In this document: in pieces, positions 7,568-14,934 of the stretch | Layout: the number at the start of each line of letters is the position of its first letter | Numbering within the stretch: position 1 is the stretch's first letter | Translations under genes and position numbers: made by a program | The notes under the pieces: model-generated | Told to the model about the DNA's origin: nothing | Databases searched by the model: none | Seen by the model: the letters and a program-made list of their open reading frames with translations, nothing else | Origin: DTU018 sp964618175 | GTDB lineage: Bacteria > Bacillota > Syntrophomonadia > Syntrophomonadales > Syntrophomonadaceae | Length of the DNA: 17,918 nucleotides | Reading direction: 5' to 3' | NCBI GenBank assembly: GCA_964618175.1 | Contig: CAZTZX010000038.1 | Coordinates: 1-17,918, forward strand

Positions 7568-8410
7568 ATGAAGAGCCTGAAAAAGAAATTGGCTGATGAT
7601 ATGTTGGTGTTGCGTGGTGCAGATCAGCAGACCACAGTGATCAATGTGAAAGGTTGCCCTATAGGGGGGGAGTCGGTGATGGTGGTTGCTGGCCCCTGTG
7701 CCATAGAAAATGAAGATATTCTGAAGGAAACCGCTTTTAAGGTTAGAGGATCTGGAGCAGTAGCGCTGCGGGGCGGGGCTTTCAAACCCCGTACTTCCCC
7801 TTATAGCTTTCAAGGGCTGGGAGAAGACGGGCTGCGAATACTGGCGCGCATCGGAGAGGAAATGAATATGCCGGTAGTAACGGAGATAATGGACAGCGAA
7901 GATATTGAACTGGTAAGCCAATACGCTGATATTCTTCAGGTGGGAGCTCGCAATATGCAGAATTTTTCTTTACTCAAAAAGCTGGGCAAAATAGATAAAC
8001 CGGTAATCCTAAAGCGAGGCCTGGCGGCTACTATAGAAGAATGGCTGTCCGCTGCTGAATACATTTTGGCTGGCGGCAATGGCCAGGTAATACTATGTGA
8101 ACGGGGAATAAGGACTTCGGAAACCTGGACGCGCAACACCCTGGATTTGTCAGCCGTAGCTCTGGTAAAAGAGTTATCCCATTTACCTGTTATGGTCGAT
8201 CCCAGTCATGCCACCGGGGTGCGAAGTCTGGTGACCCCCATGGCCCGGGCAGCTGTTGCCGCGGGAGCAGATGGAATCATGGTTGAGGTACATCCCCACC
8301 CGGAGCGGGCCTTGTCCGATGGGGATCAATCTCTGACTCCGAAAGGTTTCAGCCAGCTTATGAAGGATATTGATCCTATCGCGAGAGCATTAGGAAGGAG
8401 GATCCATTGA
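7568..8410 (+). CDS. aroF: 3-deoxy-7-phosphoheptulonate (DAHP) synthase, short type I-beta form
   Basis: Condenses phosphoenolpyruvate and erythrose 4-phosphate to DAHP, the first step of aromatic amino acid synthesis. The 280-residue protein carries the AroA-I-beta/KDO8P-synthase barrel: AGPC (41-44), RGGAFKPRTSPYSFQG (68-83), QVGARN (124-129), DPSHATG (211-217) and EVHPHPERALSDGDQ (240-254). Expected metal ligands C44, H214, E240 and D251 are all present. Family members with feedback control, such as the Thermotoga enzyme, are about 338 residues and begin with a ferredoxin-like regulatory domain. Here only about 35 residues precede the barrel, so that domain is missing. The start is firm: GGAGGTGAG stands 4 bases before ATG and the T-box terminator lies directly upstream. 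It overlaps pheA and is controlled by the Phe T-box leader. Confidence 0.95.
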   Translation: MKSLKKKLADDMLVLRGADQQTTVINVKGCPIGGESVMVVAGPCAIENEDILKETAFKVRGSGAVALRGGAFKPRTSPYSFQGLGEDGLRILARIGEEMNMPVVTEIMDSEDIELVSQYADILQVGARNMQNFSLLKKLGKIDKPVILKRGLAATIEEWLSAAEYILAGGNGQVILCERGIRTSETWTRNTLDLSAVALVKELSHLPVMVDPSHATGVRSLVTPMARAAVAAGADGIMVEVHPHPERALSDGDQSLTPKGFSQLMKDIDPIARALGRRIH

Positions 8411-9237
8411 TGAGCTTAGGTATTTTAGGCCCGAGCGGGACTTTCAGTGAAGCAGCGGCGTTAAGCTATTGCCCGCACGAACCAGACCTAGTATATGCTG
8501 ATTCTATCGAGCAACTGTTTCTGATGCTGAACCAAGGAAAGGTAGCAGACATTCTGGTCCCATTTGAAAACTCATCAGCGGGCATACTGAGAAATAGCCT
8601 GACTGGTTTAACGGAGTATCCAGTTATGATCAAGGGTGAGATGATCGTAGCCATTGAACAGCATTTAATGGCTCCGGCTAATTACGATCTTACCGAGATA
8701 GAACTAGTGGTCACTCAGCCGGCTGTTTTGGCCCAGTGCCAAGCCTACCTTAAAGCCAATCTGCCCGGAGTGCGTGTGGAGATTGCTGAAAGTACAGCTT
8801 GGGCTGCTCAAATGGTGAGTACAGAGTCTCGCCGGGCGGCGGCAATAGGACCCTGGCAGGCGGCTCAAAACTATGGACTTTTGATAATTGCTAGCGGTAT
8901 TCAGCAGGAAAACAACTGCACCCGTTTTTTACATCTGACCAAGCAGGGGAGTCAAATATCCATGGGCGGCAATAAGAGCAGCATAATATTTGATTTAAAG
9001 GATCAACCGGGAGCATTGTATCAGGCTTTGCAGGTTTTCGCGCAGAGACAACTGAATTTAAGCAAGATAGAATCGTACCCGGTAAAAACTAAGCGGGGCT
9101 ATCGATTTTACATCGAAGTTGATATCCCCAGCGGGGACTTGGCTGCGCAGGATTGGTTGGCTGAGCTGGAAAACCACTCTTCAGCAGTCATCTATTTAGG
9201 CAACTATGATCGCTACAAGGAGGATGGCAGGTGTTGA
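8410..9237 (+). CDS. pheA: Prephenate dehydratase
   Basis: Converts prephenate to phenylpyruvate, the committed step of phenylalanine synthesis. This is a stand-alone 275-residue enzyme without chorismate mutase. The catalytic domain starts with LGILGPSGTFSE, has the PFENSSAG motif (51-58) and the catalytic TRF at 171-173 in NNCTRFLHL. A C-terminal ACT domain follows, with GAL at 201-203 and a motif reading ESYP at 221-224, where the family normally has ESRP, the phenylalanine-sensing segment. I chose ATG at 8410, which overlaps the aroF stop (TGATG) and has AAGGAGG 8 bases upstream; the TTG at 8407 is in frame but closer to the ribosome site. It overlaps hemZ by 7 bases. Confidence 0.95.
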   Translation: MSLGILGPSGTFSEAAALSYCPHEPDLVYADSIEQLFLMLNQGKVADILVPFENSSAGILRNSLTGLTEYPVMIKGEMIVAIEQHLMAPANYDLTEIELVVTQPAVLAQCQAYLKANLPGVRVEIAESTAWAAQMVSTESRRAAAIGPWQAAQNYGLLIIASGIQQENNCTRFLHLTKQGSQISMGGNKSSIIFDLKDQPGALYQALQVFAQRQLNLSKIESYPVKTKRGYRFYIEVDIPSGDLAAQDWLAELENHSSAVIYLGNYDRYKEDGRC

Positions 9238-10712
9238 TCCAAACCACTTTTCAGCCCGAGGACTTGTATAACGCCGTTCACGAACTGATTCGAATGGCTT
9301 ATCCCAAACATGACCTACATCAAGGTGAATCCCACCAGGCGGATATCAAGCTACACATGGAAATGCAGCTTGATCAGCAGCAGGTGGCTTTATCAGGATG
9401 GATAGTTGAAGGCGATAGACGCACTGATGGTGAAGAAAAGCAAACTGTTGTAACCAGTGGAAGTAACCGACGCATCGAAGTAAATCGGCTGATCCGCCGC
9501 TTTGCCTATGACCTATTGGTTGAACATGCGGGGCATTCGATCAACAGCTATGGAATCCTGACGGGCATGAGGCCGGTAAAACTGGTGCATCTCCTTACTG
9601 ACCAAGGAATGGAGCCTGCTCAAGTCAACCGACAGCTTAAAGACAATTTTCGCATGAGTCCGGACAAGGCCGACTTGATAATGGAGGTAGCCGCTAACGA
9701 GTATCCTTATTTAGTGAGAGGGCGGGAGGCCAAAGACATGGTAAGTGTATATATTGGCATACCCTTCTGTCCTACCCGTTGCTATTATTGTTCGTTTCCC
9801 GGAGCCGTTTATCAACCGGGTGACTCACTGCAGTCTTTCTTGACGGCACTGTACCGGGAAATGGAAGCTATTGCGCAATGTCTTAAGGAGACCGGTAAAA
9901 CCGTACAGAGTATTTATATTGGCGGAGGCACCCCTACCGTGCTCTCGGAGGCTGAACTGCAGCAGTTATTTGGACACCTGCACAGGCTGTTCATTTCGGC
10001 AGCGACCCTCGAGATCACGGTAGAGGCGGGCAGACCTGATACCCTTTCTCGCAGCAAGTTGAAGCTCTTAAAAGAGGCGGGAACCAATCGGATCTGCATA
10101 AATCCTCAGACTATGAATGATGTGACCCTGGTAAAGATTGGCCGGGATCATAATCGGGAAGGAGTGGTGCAATCAGTTATTTGGGCAAAAGAAGCGGGTT
10201 TCAAACAAGTGAATATGGATTTAATTGTTGGTCTTCCTGATGAAGGCAAGCAGGATTACCAGCGCACAGCAGAGGAGATTCTTGCCTTGGCCCCGGAGAA
10301 TATTACCGTACACACTTTGGCGGTAAAAAGGGGTTCGCGCATGGCAGAACAGGAAGGCAGAGAGTCGGTGGGAGACCGAATCAAAACGGTTCAGGAAGGC
10401 CTGACTATGATGGAAAATAAGTTTAGAGACAGCAATTATCAGCCCTACTACCTGTATCGACAGAAATATATGCAGGCTAGTATGGAGAATATTGGCTATT
10501 CCCTGCCGGGCCACTTCTGTCTGTACAATATTAATATGATAGAAGAGCGACAAACTATTGTCGGTTTGGGGGGAGGTGCTGCCAGTAAATTTGTGAATAC
10601 CAGTGATGGAAGGATCCGCTCATTTTACAACCCCAAAAATCCCGTCGTATATGCGAATTCAATCGACAGGGTCATAGCTGCCAAAGTTGACAACCTTAAG
10701 GCCGTACATTAG
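9231..10712 (+). CDS. hemZ: Oxygen-independent coproporphyrinogen III oxidase-like radical SAM protein HemZ
   Basis: A radical SAM enzyme annotated as an anaerobic coproporphyrinogen dehydrogenase, converting coproporphyrinogen III to protoporphyrinogen IX in haem synthesis. It has 493 residues, close to B. subtilis HemZ. An N-terminal region of about 170 residues specific to HemZ precedes the radical SAM core. The 4Fe-4S cysteines are C180, C184 and C187 (CPTRCYYC, the CX3CX2C pattern), and the SAM-binding GGGTPT is at 231-236. HemN-like proteins include members with other roles, so the exact reaction is inferred from family. The GTG start overlaps the pheA end by 7 bases and follows AAGGAGG (9217-9223) by 7. 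hisS starts 36 bases downstream. Confidence 0.88.
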   Translation: MLIQTTFQPEDLYNAVHELIRMAYPKHDLHQGESHQADIKLHMEMQLDQQQVALSGWIVEGDRRTDGEEKQTVVTSGSNRRIEVNRLIRRFAYDLLVEHAGHSINSYGILTGMRPVKLVHLLTDQGMEPAQVNRQLKDNFRMSPDKADLIMEVAANEYPYLVRGREAKDMVSVYIGIPFCPTRCYYCSFPGAVYQPGDSLQSFLTALYREMEAIAQCLKETGKTVQSIYIGGGTPTVLSEAELQQLFGHLHRLFISAATLEITVEAGRPDTLSRSKLKLLKEAGTNRICINPQTMNDVTLVKIGRDHNREGVVQSVIWAKEAGFKQVNMDLIVGLPDEGKQDYQRTAEEILALAPENITVHTLAVKRGSRMAEQEGRESVGDRIKTVQEGLTMMENKFRDSNYQPYYLYRQKYMQASMENIGYSLPGHFCLYNINMIEERQTIVGLGGGAASKFVNTSDGRIRSFYNPKNPVVYANSIDRVIAAKVDNLKAVH

Positions 10713-10748
10713 AATTATCCAAGAATAAGCAAGGTTTGGAGGTGCTTT

Positions 10749-12017
10749 ATGCAGATCAAAGCTCCCCGGGGTACATATGATATCTTACCGGAAGAAGTAG
10801 TTAAGTGGCAGTGGATGGAGCAGATCATGAAAGAAACCGCTCAACGGTTTGGCTATCAGGAAATTCGAACTCCTGTGTTTGAGCACACCGAACTTTTTCA
10901 GCGCGGCGTTGGAGAAAGCACCGACATTGTAACTAAAGAAATGTATACATTCCATGACAAGAGCCAACGCAGTTTAACTTTGAGACCGGAAGGTACGGCG
11001 TCATGTACCAGGGCACTAATTGAACACAGCCTACATAACGGCACCCTCCCCATCAAGTGGTTTTACGTCGGTCCCATGTTTCGATATGATCGACCCCAAA
11101 CTGGGCGCTACCGGCAGTTTCATCAATTTGGTGTGGAGGCTTTTGGCAGTCGCAGTCCCTATCTTGATGCAGAAGTACTATTCCTATTGGTGGAAATTTT
11201 GCAGGGAATGGGCTTGTCGGAGTACGAATTACATCTTAATTCGGTAGGCTGCCCAGTATGCCGGGAACAGTATCGTCAAAAGCTAATAGAACATATTGCT
11301 CCTGTAAAAGAGAAGCTGTGTAAAGACTGTCAGGTTCGCTATCTTCAGAATCCCCTGCGGGTATTGGACTGTAAGGAAGCTACCTGCCATCAGGCTATTA
11401 TTAACTACCCAACTTTAATTGACAGTCTGTGCGACGACTGCCGCAGTCACTATGGGGTGGTTCAGCAGACTCTGCAAGACAATGGGATCGAATATGTTCA
11501 TGATAACAATCTGGTCAGAGGCCTGGACTATTATACCAATACCGCTTTTGAAATCCATATCCCCGGCATAGGAGCGCAGAGTGCTGTGGGCGGGGGAGGA
11601 CGCTATGACGGACTGGTTGAATCCTGCGGAGGACCATCGTTGCCCGGTATAGGTTTTGCTCTGGGAATGGAGCGGCTTTTACTGGCGGTGGACAAATTAG
11701 GATGTGTCCCACCAGTTAAACAGGCTGTGGATGTTTTCCTGGCGGTAATGCAAGAAAACCTGCAAAGCCAGGCGGCCTCATTATTACATAGAATACGTCA
11801 ACAGGGGTTCTCAGCTGATAAGGACTACAACCAAAGAAGCGGCCGGGCCCAGATGAAGCTGGCTGATAAACTGGGAGCAAAATATGTTATCCTATTAGGC
11901 GAAGATGAGATTAAAGAAAATTATGTTACGGTTCGCGATATGAAAAGCAAAGAGCAGTGGAAGATCGATGATGAAGGGCTGATCCCTTTTTTGCATGAAT
12001 GTTTGGATAACCGTTAG
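10749..12017 (+). CDS. hisS: Histidyl-tRNA synthetase
   Basis: Charges tRNA-His with histidine in the cytoplasm. The 422-residue protein is a normal-length class II synthetase. Motifs in order are: RPEGT (79-83), motif 2 GPMFRYDRPQTGRYRQF (108-124), the HisRS-specific LVRGLDYYT (255-263), GGGGRYD (281-287) and motif 3 GFALGMERL (302-310). A C-terminal anticodon-binding domain follows from about 325. The insertion domain carries several cysteines (CPVC at 168-171, C191, C194, C208, C213), a pattern seen in many Firmicutes HisRS. GGAGGTG lies 4-10 bases before the ATG. No His-type T-box or terminator separates it from hemZ (36-base gap), so it is probably co-transcribed with the upstream genes. 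aspS follows after 15 bases. Confidence 0.97.
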   Translation: MQIKAPRGTYDILPEEVVKWQWMEQIMKETAQRFGYQEIRTPVFEHTELFQRGVGESTDIVTKEMYTFHDKSQRSLTLRPEGTASCTRALIEHSLHNGTLPIKWFYVGPMFRYDRPQTGRYRQFHQFGVEAFGSRSPYLDAEVLFLLVEILQGMGLSEYELHLNSVGCPVCREQYRQKLIEHIAPVKEKLCKDCQVRYLQNPLRVLDCKEATCHQAIINYPTLIDSLCDDCRSHYGVVQQTLQDNGIEYVHDNNLVRGLDYYTNTAFEIHIPGIGAQSAVGGGGRYDGLVESCGGPSLPGIGFALGMERLLLAVDKLGCVPPVKQAVDVFLAVMQENLQSQAASLLHRIRQQGFSADKDYNQRSGRAQMKLADKLGAKYVILLGEDEIKENYVTVRDMKSKEQWKIDDEGLIPFLHECLDNR

Positions 12018-12032
12018 GAGGAGCAACAGAGA

Positions 12033-13793
12033 ATGAAGAGGACGCATAGTGCGACAGACTTGACCGTTGATCATACTGGGCAGGAAGTTATCTTAAATGG
12101 TTGGGTGGATACACGACGTGACCATGGTGGGTTGATTTTCATTGACCTGCGGGATCGTTCGGGACTCATTCAGGTGGTCTTCAGCCCGGATTCTGCTCAA
12201 GAAGCCTTTCATTTGGCAGAACAAGTTCGGGGGGAGTATGTTATTGCCGTTTCCGGAAAGGTGCGGCGGCGGCCCGAAGCCACTGAGAATCCTAATCTAA
12301 AAACTGGATTAATAGAAGTATACGCCCAGCAGATGGAGGTATTCAGCTCCGCCAAGACACCGCCTTTCTACATAGAAGACGGAGTTGAGGTTGATGAGAC
12401 CTTGCGTCTTCGCTATCGCTATCTGGACCTGAGAAGGCCAGAAATGCGCGATAGTATGCTATTGAGGCATCGTGTTACCCAGACTATGCGATCCTTTTTA
12501 GACCTACAGGGCTTTATAGAGATTGAAACGCCTATTCTTACCAAGAGTTCTCCCGAGGGGGCGAGGGATTATCTGGTGCCCAGTCGGGTCCATCCCGGTG
12601 AGTTTTTTGCTCTTCCCCAGTCACCCCAGATATTTAAACAGATTCTTATGGTGGCCGGTATGGAAAAATATTTTCAGATAGCCCGCTGTTTTCGGGATGA
12701 AGACTTACGGGCTGATCGGCAACCGGAATTTACTCAATTGGACATGGAGATGTCTTTTGTGGATGAAGAAGACATTTTCTCTTTGGTGGAAGATCTTTTG
12801 GCCACTTTATTTAAAGAGGGACCTGGCCAAACCGTAGCTACACCATTTCCCAGGATTACCTATGATGAGGCCATGCTGAAATATGGTTCAGATAAGCCTG
12901 ATCTTCGCTTTGGACTGGAGATAAGTGAGCTGACTGATCTAGTCAGAGATGTTGAGTTCAAGGTTTTTTCATCGGCGGTTCAAGCCGGCGGTGTGGTTAG
13001 AGCCATCAACGCTAAAGGGTGTGCTAGTTTTACCCGTCGTGAGATCGATGAACTGACCAAGATTGCGGTTGACAATGGAGCCAAAGGGATGGCCTGGATC
13101 ATTGTGACGGAAGAAGAGCTCCGCTCACCTATCACCAAGTTTTTTACCGATGAACAAATGGAGCGGGTGCTTAAGGCCTTGGATGCAAAACCGGGAGATC
13201 TGTTGCTGTTCAGCGCTGATACAGAAGCGACCGTAGCACGGGTTATGGGAACCATTCGCCTGGAGTTAGGCAAGCGTCTCCATCTTATTGATGAGACTAA
13301 GTTGTCCTTTACCTGGGTAACCGAATTTCCCTTACTGGAGTATGACGAGGATGAAAAACGCTATGTAGCTGTGCACCATATGTTCACCGCTCCACGGATC
13401 GAGGACATAGACACACTGGACCATAATCCTCTACAAGCTAGATCCAGAGCTTATGACCTGATTTTGAATGGGACGGAAATCGGTGGAGGCAGTATTCGTA
13501 TTCACCGCCGGGACTTGCAGGAAAAAATGTTTAAGCTAGTGGGCTTGACTCCTCAGGAAGCCTATGACAAATTCGGTTATATGTTGGATGCTTTTGAGTA
13601 TGGAACTCCACCCCATGGTGGTATAGCTTTTGGAGTAGACCGACTAATCATGATCATGGCCGGACGCAGTAGTATTAGGGATGTAATCGCTTTTCCCAAG
13701 ACACAGAGTGCTTCCTGTCTGTTGACGCAGGCTCCTTCTCAGGTGAGTTCTCAACAGTTGCGGGAATTGTCACTTAAAGTCCACTCTAAGTAA
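12033..13793 (+). CDS. aspS: Aspartyl-tRNA synthetase, probably non-discriminating (Asp/Asn)
   Basis: Charges tRNA-Asp. The 586-residue protein has the bacterial layout: N-terminal OB-fold anticodon-binding domain, class II catalytic core with the flipping-loop QSPQ (196-199) and FRDEDLRADRQPEFTQ (220-235), an inserted GAD domain (about residues 290-410), then GGGSIRIH and the motif 3 region GIAFGVDRL. Residue 31 is His (RRDHGG) and residue 83 is Ala. His31 with a small residue at 83 is the signature described for non-discriminating AspRS, which also makes Asp-tRNA-Asn for GatCAB to amidate; discriminating enzymes have Leu and often Lys at these sites. That reading is inference. AGGAGGA precedes the start. 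A hairpin GAGCTG/CAGCTC (13807-13829) follows the stop but lacks a T tract. Confidence 0.97.
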   Translation: MKRTHSATDLTVDHTGQEVILNGWVDTRRDHGGLIFIDLRDRSGLIQVVFSPDSAQEAFHLAEQVRGEYVIAVSGKVRRRPEATENPNLKTGLIEVYAQQMEVFSSAKTPPFYIEDGVEVDETLRLRYRYLDLRRPEMRDSMLLRHRVTQTMRSFLDLQGFIEIETPILTKSSPEGARDYLVPSRVHPGEFFALPQSPQIFKQILMVAGMEKYFQIARCFRDEDLRADRQPEFTQLDMEMSFVDEEDIFSLVEDLLATLFKEGPGQTVATPFPRITYDEAMLKYGSDKPDLRFGLEISELTDLVRDVEFKVFSSAVQAGGVVRAINAKGCASFTRREIDELTKIAVDNGAKGMAWIIVTEEELRSPITKFFTDEQMERVLKALDAKPGDLLLFSADTEATVARVMGTIRLELGKRLHLIDETKLSFTWVTEFPLLEYDEDEKRYVAVHHMFTAPRIEDIDTLDHNPLQARSRAYDLILNGTEIGGGSIRIHRRDLQEKMFKLVGLTPQEAYDKFGYMLDAFEYGTPPHGGIAFGVDRLIMIMAGRSSIRDVIAFPKTQSASCLLTQAPSQVSSQQLRELSLKVHSK

Positions 13794-13837
13794 GATAGAA
13801 CTGGGAGAGCTGGCTTTTAATAACAGCTCCGTACTGC

Positions 13838-13866
13838 TTGAAGTAACCGTTTTGATGTGTTATATT
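13838..13866 (+). promoter_or_regulatory. Promoter of the 6S RNA gene
   Basis: TTGAAG (13838-13843) and TATATT (13861-13866) are spaced by exactly 17 bases, a good sigma-A match. The predicted start near 13873 fits the 5' end of the downstream structured RNA. Confidence 0.6.
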
Positions 13867-13872
13867 TTACCT

Positions 13873-14074
13873 ATCAATAGACAACTATGACAGGAAATCC
13901 CTGCTGTGCGCGTGTCATTGCCGAAAGTTTTTGCCAACACCAAAAACTCGGGAATTCGCCTCCGTATGTGGACTGTATGCCTGGTTTACCAGGACACACC
14001 AAACATATGGGAGAATACCCACCTGTCGGGGACAGGTTTAAACTACGGCTTCCACGGCTCGGTGGGGTTTTTTT
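13873..14074 (+). ncRNA. ssrS: 6S RNA (RNA polymerase-binding regulatory RNA)
   Basis: A structured, non-coding interval of about 200 bases between aspS and tcdA. In B. subtilis 6S-1 RNA (bsrA) lies in exactly this aspS-yrvM interval, and yrvM is the tcdA orthologue. The sequence folds by eye as a long rod. A closing stem GCCG..AGTTT (13920-13930) pairs with AAACT..CGGC (14040-14049). An internal unpaired region follows. The upper arm is CTCC/GGGAG and TATGT/ACATA (13965-13969 with 14003-14007), capped by a perfect CCTGG-TTTA-CCAGG hairpin (13980-13993). In the 3' half of the central bubble, ACCTGTC-GGG-GACAGGT (14021-14037) can form a separate hairpin. 6S RNA mimics an open promoter and sequesters sigma-A RNA polymerase. 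Ends are set by the predicted promoter and terminator; the identity rests on synteny and shape, not a covariance search. Confidence 0.75.
14052..14074 (+). terminator. Terminator of the 6S RNA gene
   Basis: CCAC (14052-14055) and GTGG (14062-14065) form a short stem followed by GG and seven T (14068-14074). The stem is short for an intrinsic terminator, but the T tract and position support it. Confidence 0.5.
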
Positions 14075-14092
14075 GGAGGCATATGGCAATAT

Positions 14093-14794
14093 ATGGAGAG
14101 TTTTTTACAACGAACCTCTTTATTAATTGGTAACAGCGGAATTCAGTGCTTACAAAATGCCTCCGTAATAATAATAGGTTTGGGTGGAGTCGGTTCTTAT
14201 GCTGCTGAAGGATTAGCCCGTAGCGGGATAGGCCATCTGACTCTAGTTGATAGAGACCGGGTCGAAGCGACCAATATCAACCGTCAACTCCCGGCTCTAC
14301 ATTCTACTATTGGTCGCTACAAATGCGAAGTGATGGCAGAGCGCATACTGGATATTAATCCAGGTATAGATCTGCGCGTTCTGGCTATGGAGTATACTGC
14401 TAAGACAGCAGATAGTATTCTAGATCAGCCCTATGATTTTGTCCTGGATGCCATTGATTCTCTGACCGACAAGATACATCTAATTATCCACTCCCTGGAA
14501 ATAGGGTTGCCCATAATTAGTTCTATGGGTGCCGCCAATCGTTTGGACCCGCTTAAGTTTCAAATAACTGACATTAAGAATACCCACACATGCCCGATGG
14601 CCCGTAAGGTACGCAGAGAACTTCGTCACTTTGGCATTGATTCTGGGGTGCCTGTGGTTTATTCAACTGAGAAACCTCATAAATTACAGGAAAACCAATC
14701 AACCAGCTTGGGAACCGTTAGCTTTGTTCCTGGAACTGCTGGATTAGCCATGGCTGGGTTCGTAATTAACAGTATCTGGCCAAGAGTTTTTTGA
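14093..14794 (+). CDS. tcdA: tRNA threonylcarbamoyladenosine dehydratase TcdA (YrvM)
   Basis: An E1-like (ThiF/MoeB/HesA) ATP-dependent enzyme that cyclises t6A at position 37 of ANN-decoding tRNAs to ct6A. The 233 residues include the nucleotide-binding GLGGVGS (29-35), LVDRDRVEATNINRQ (51-65) with the DRD typical of E1 enzymes, DAIDSLTDK (119-127), SMGAANRLDP (144-153) and the family-typical ARKVRREL (170-177). No CxxC zinc pairs of the MoeB type are seen, consistent with TcdA. The in-frame ATG at 14093 is the only good start; GGAGG (14075-14079) is 13 bases upstream, which is long. The 6S RNA terminator lies immediately ahead, so this gene may be expressed partly by read-through. Confidence 0.93.
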   Translation: MESFLQRTSLLIGNSGIQCLQNASVIIIGLGGVGSYAAEGLARSGIGHLTLVDRDRVEATNINRQLPALHSTIGRYKCEVMAERILDINPGIDLRVLAMEYTAKTADSILDQPYDFVLDAIDSLTDKIHLIIHSLEIGLPIISSMGAANRLDPLKFQITDIKNTHTCPMARKVRRELRHFGIDSGVPVVYSTEKPHKLQENQSTSLGTVSFVPGTAGLAMAGFVINSIWPRVF

Positions 14795-14934
14795 ATAGCA
14801 ATTTCTATAACTGGTGATATGCTATGAGAAGCAATGGGGCGAGAAATAAGCTATGATAATTGGTTGAAACTTAAGTCGCCATAATGCATTTATTTTCATG
14901 TAAGGCAGGAAATATTTATTGGGAGGTAGAATAA

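Noticed and set aside
13807..13829. GAGCTG/CAGCTC hairpin after aspS as a terminator
   Set aside because: The stem is only 6 bp and no T tract follows, so I note it in the aspS entry but do not call a terminator.
13887..14133. Overlapping short + strand reading frames of 75-79 codons between aspS and tcdA
   Set aside because: They lie over the structured 6S RNA and its T tract, have no ribosome binding site, and their translations look like random sequence.
14795..14934. Promoter or terminator between tcdA and paaK
   Set aside because: TTGAAA at 14864-14869 has no good -10 partner at the right distance, and the ATAGCA/TGCTAT hairpin (14795-14825) has a large loop and no T tract.
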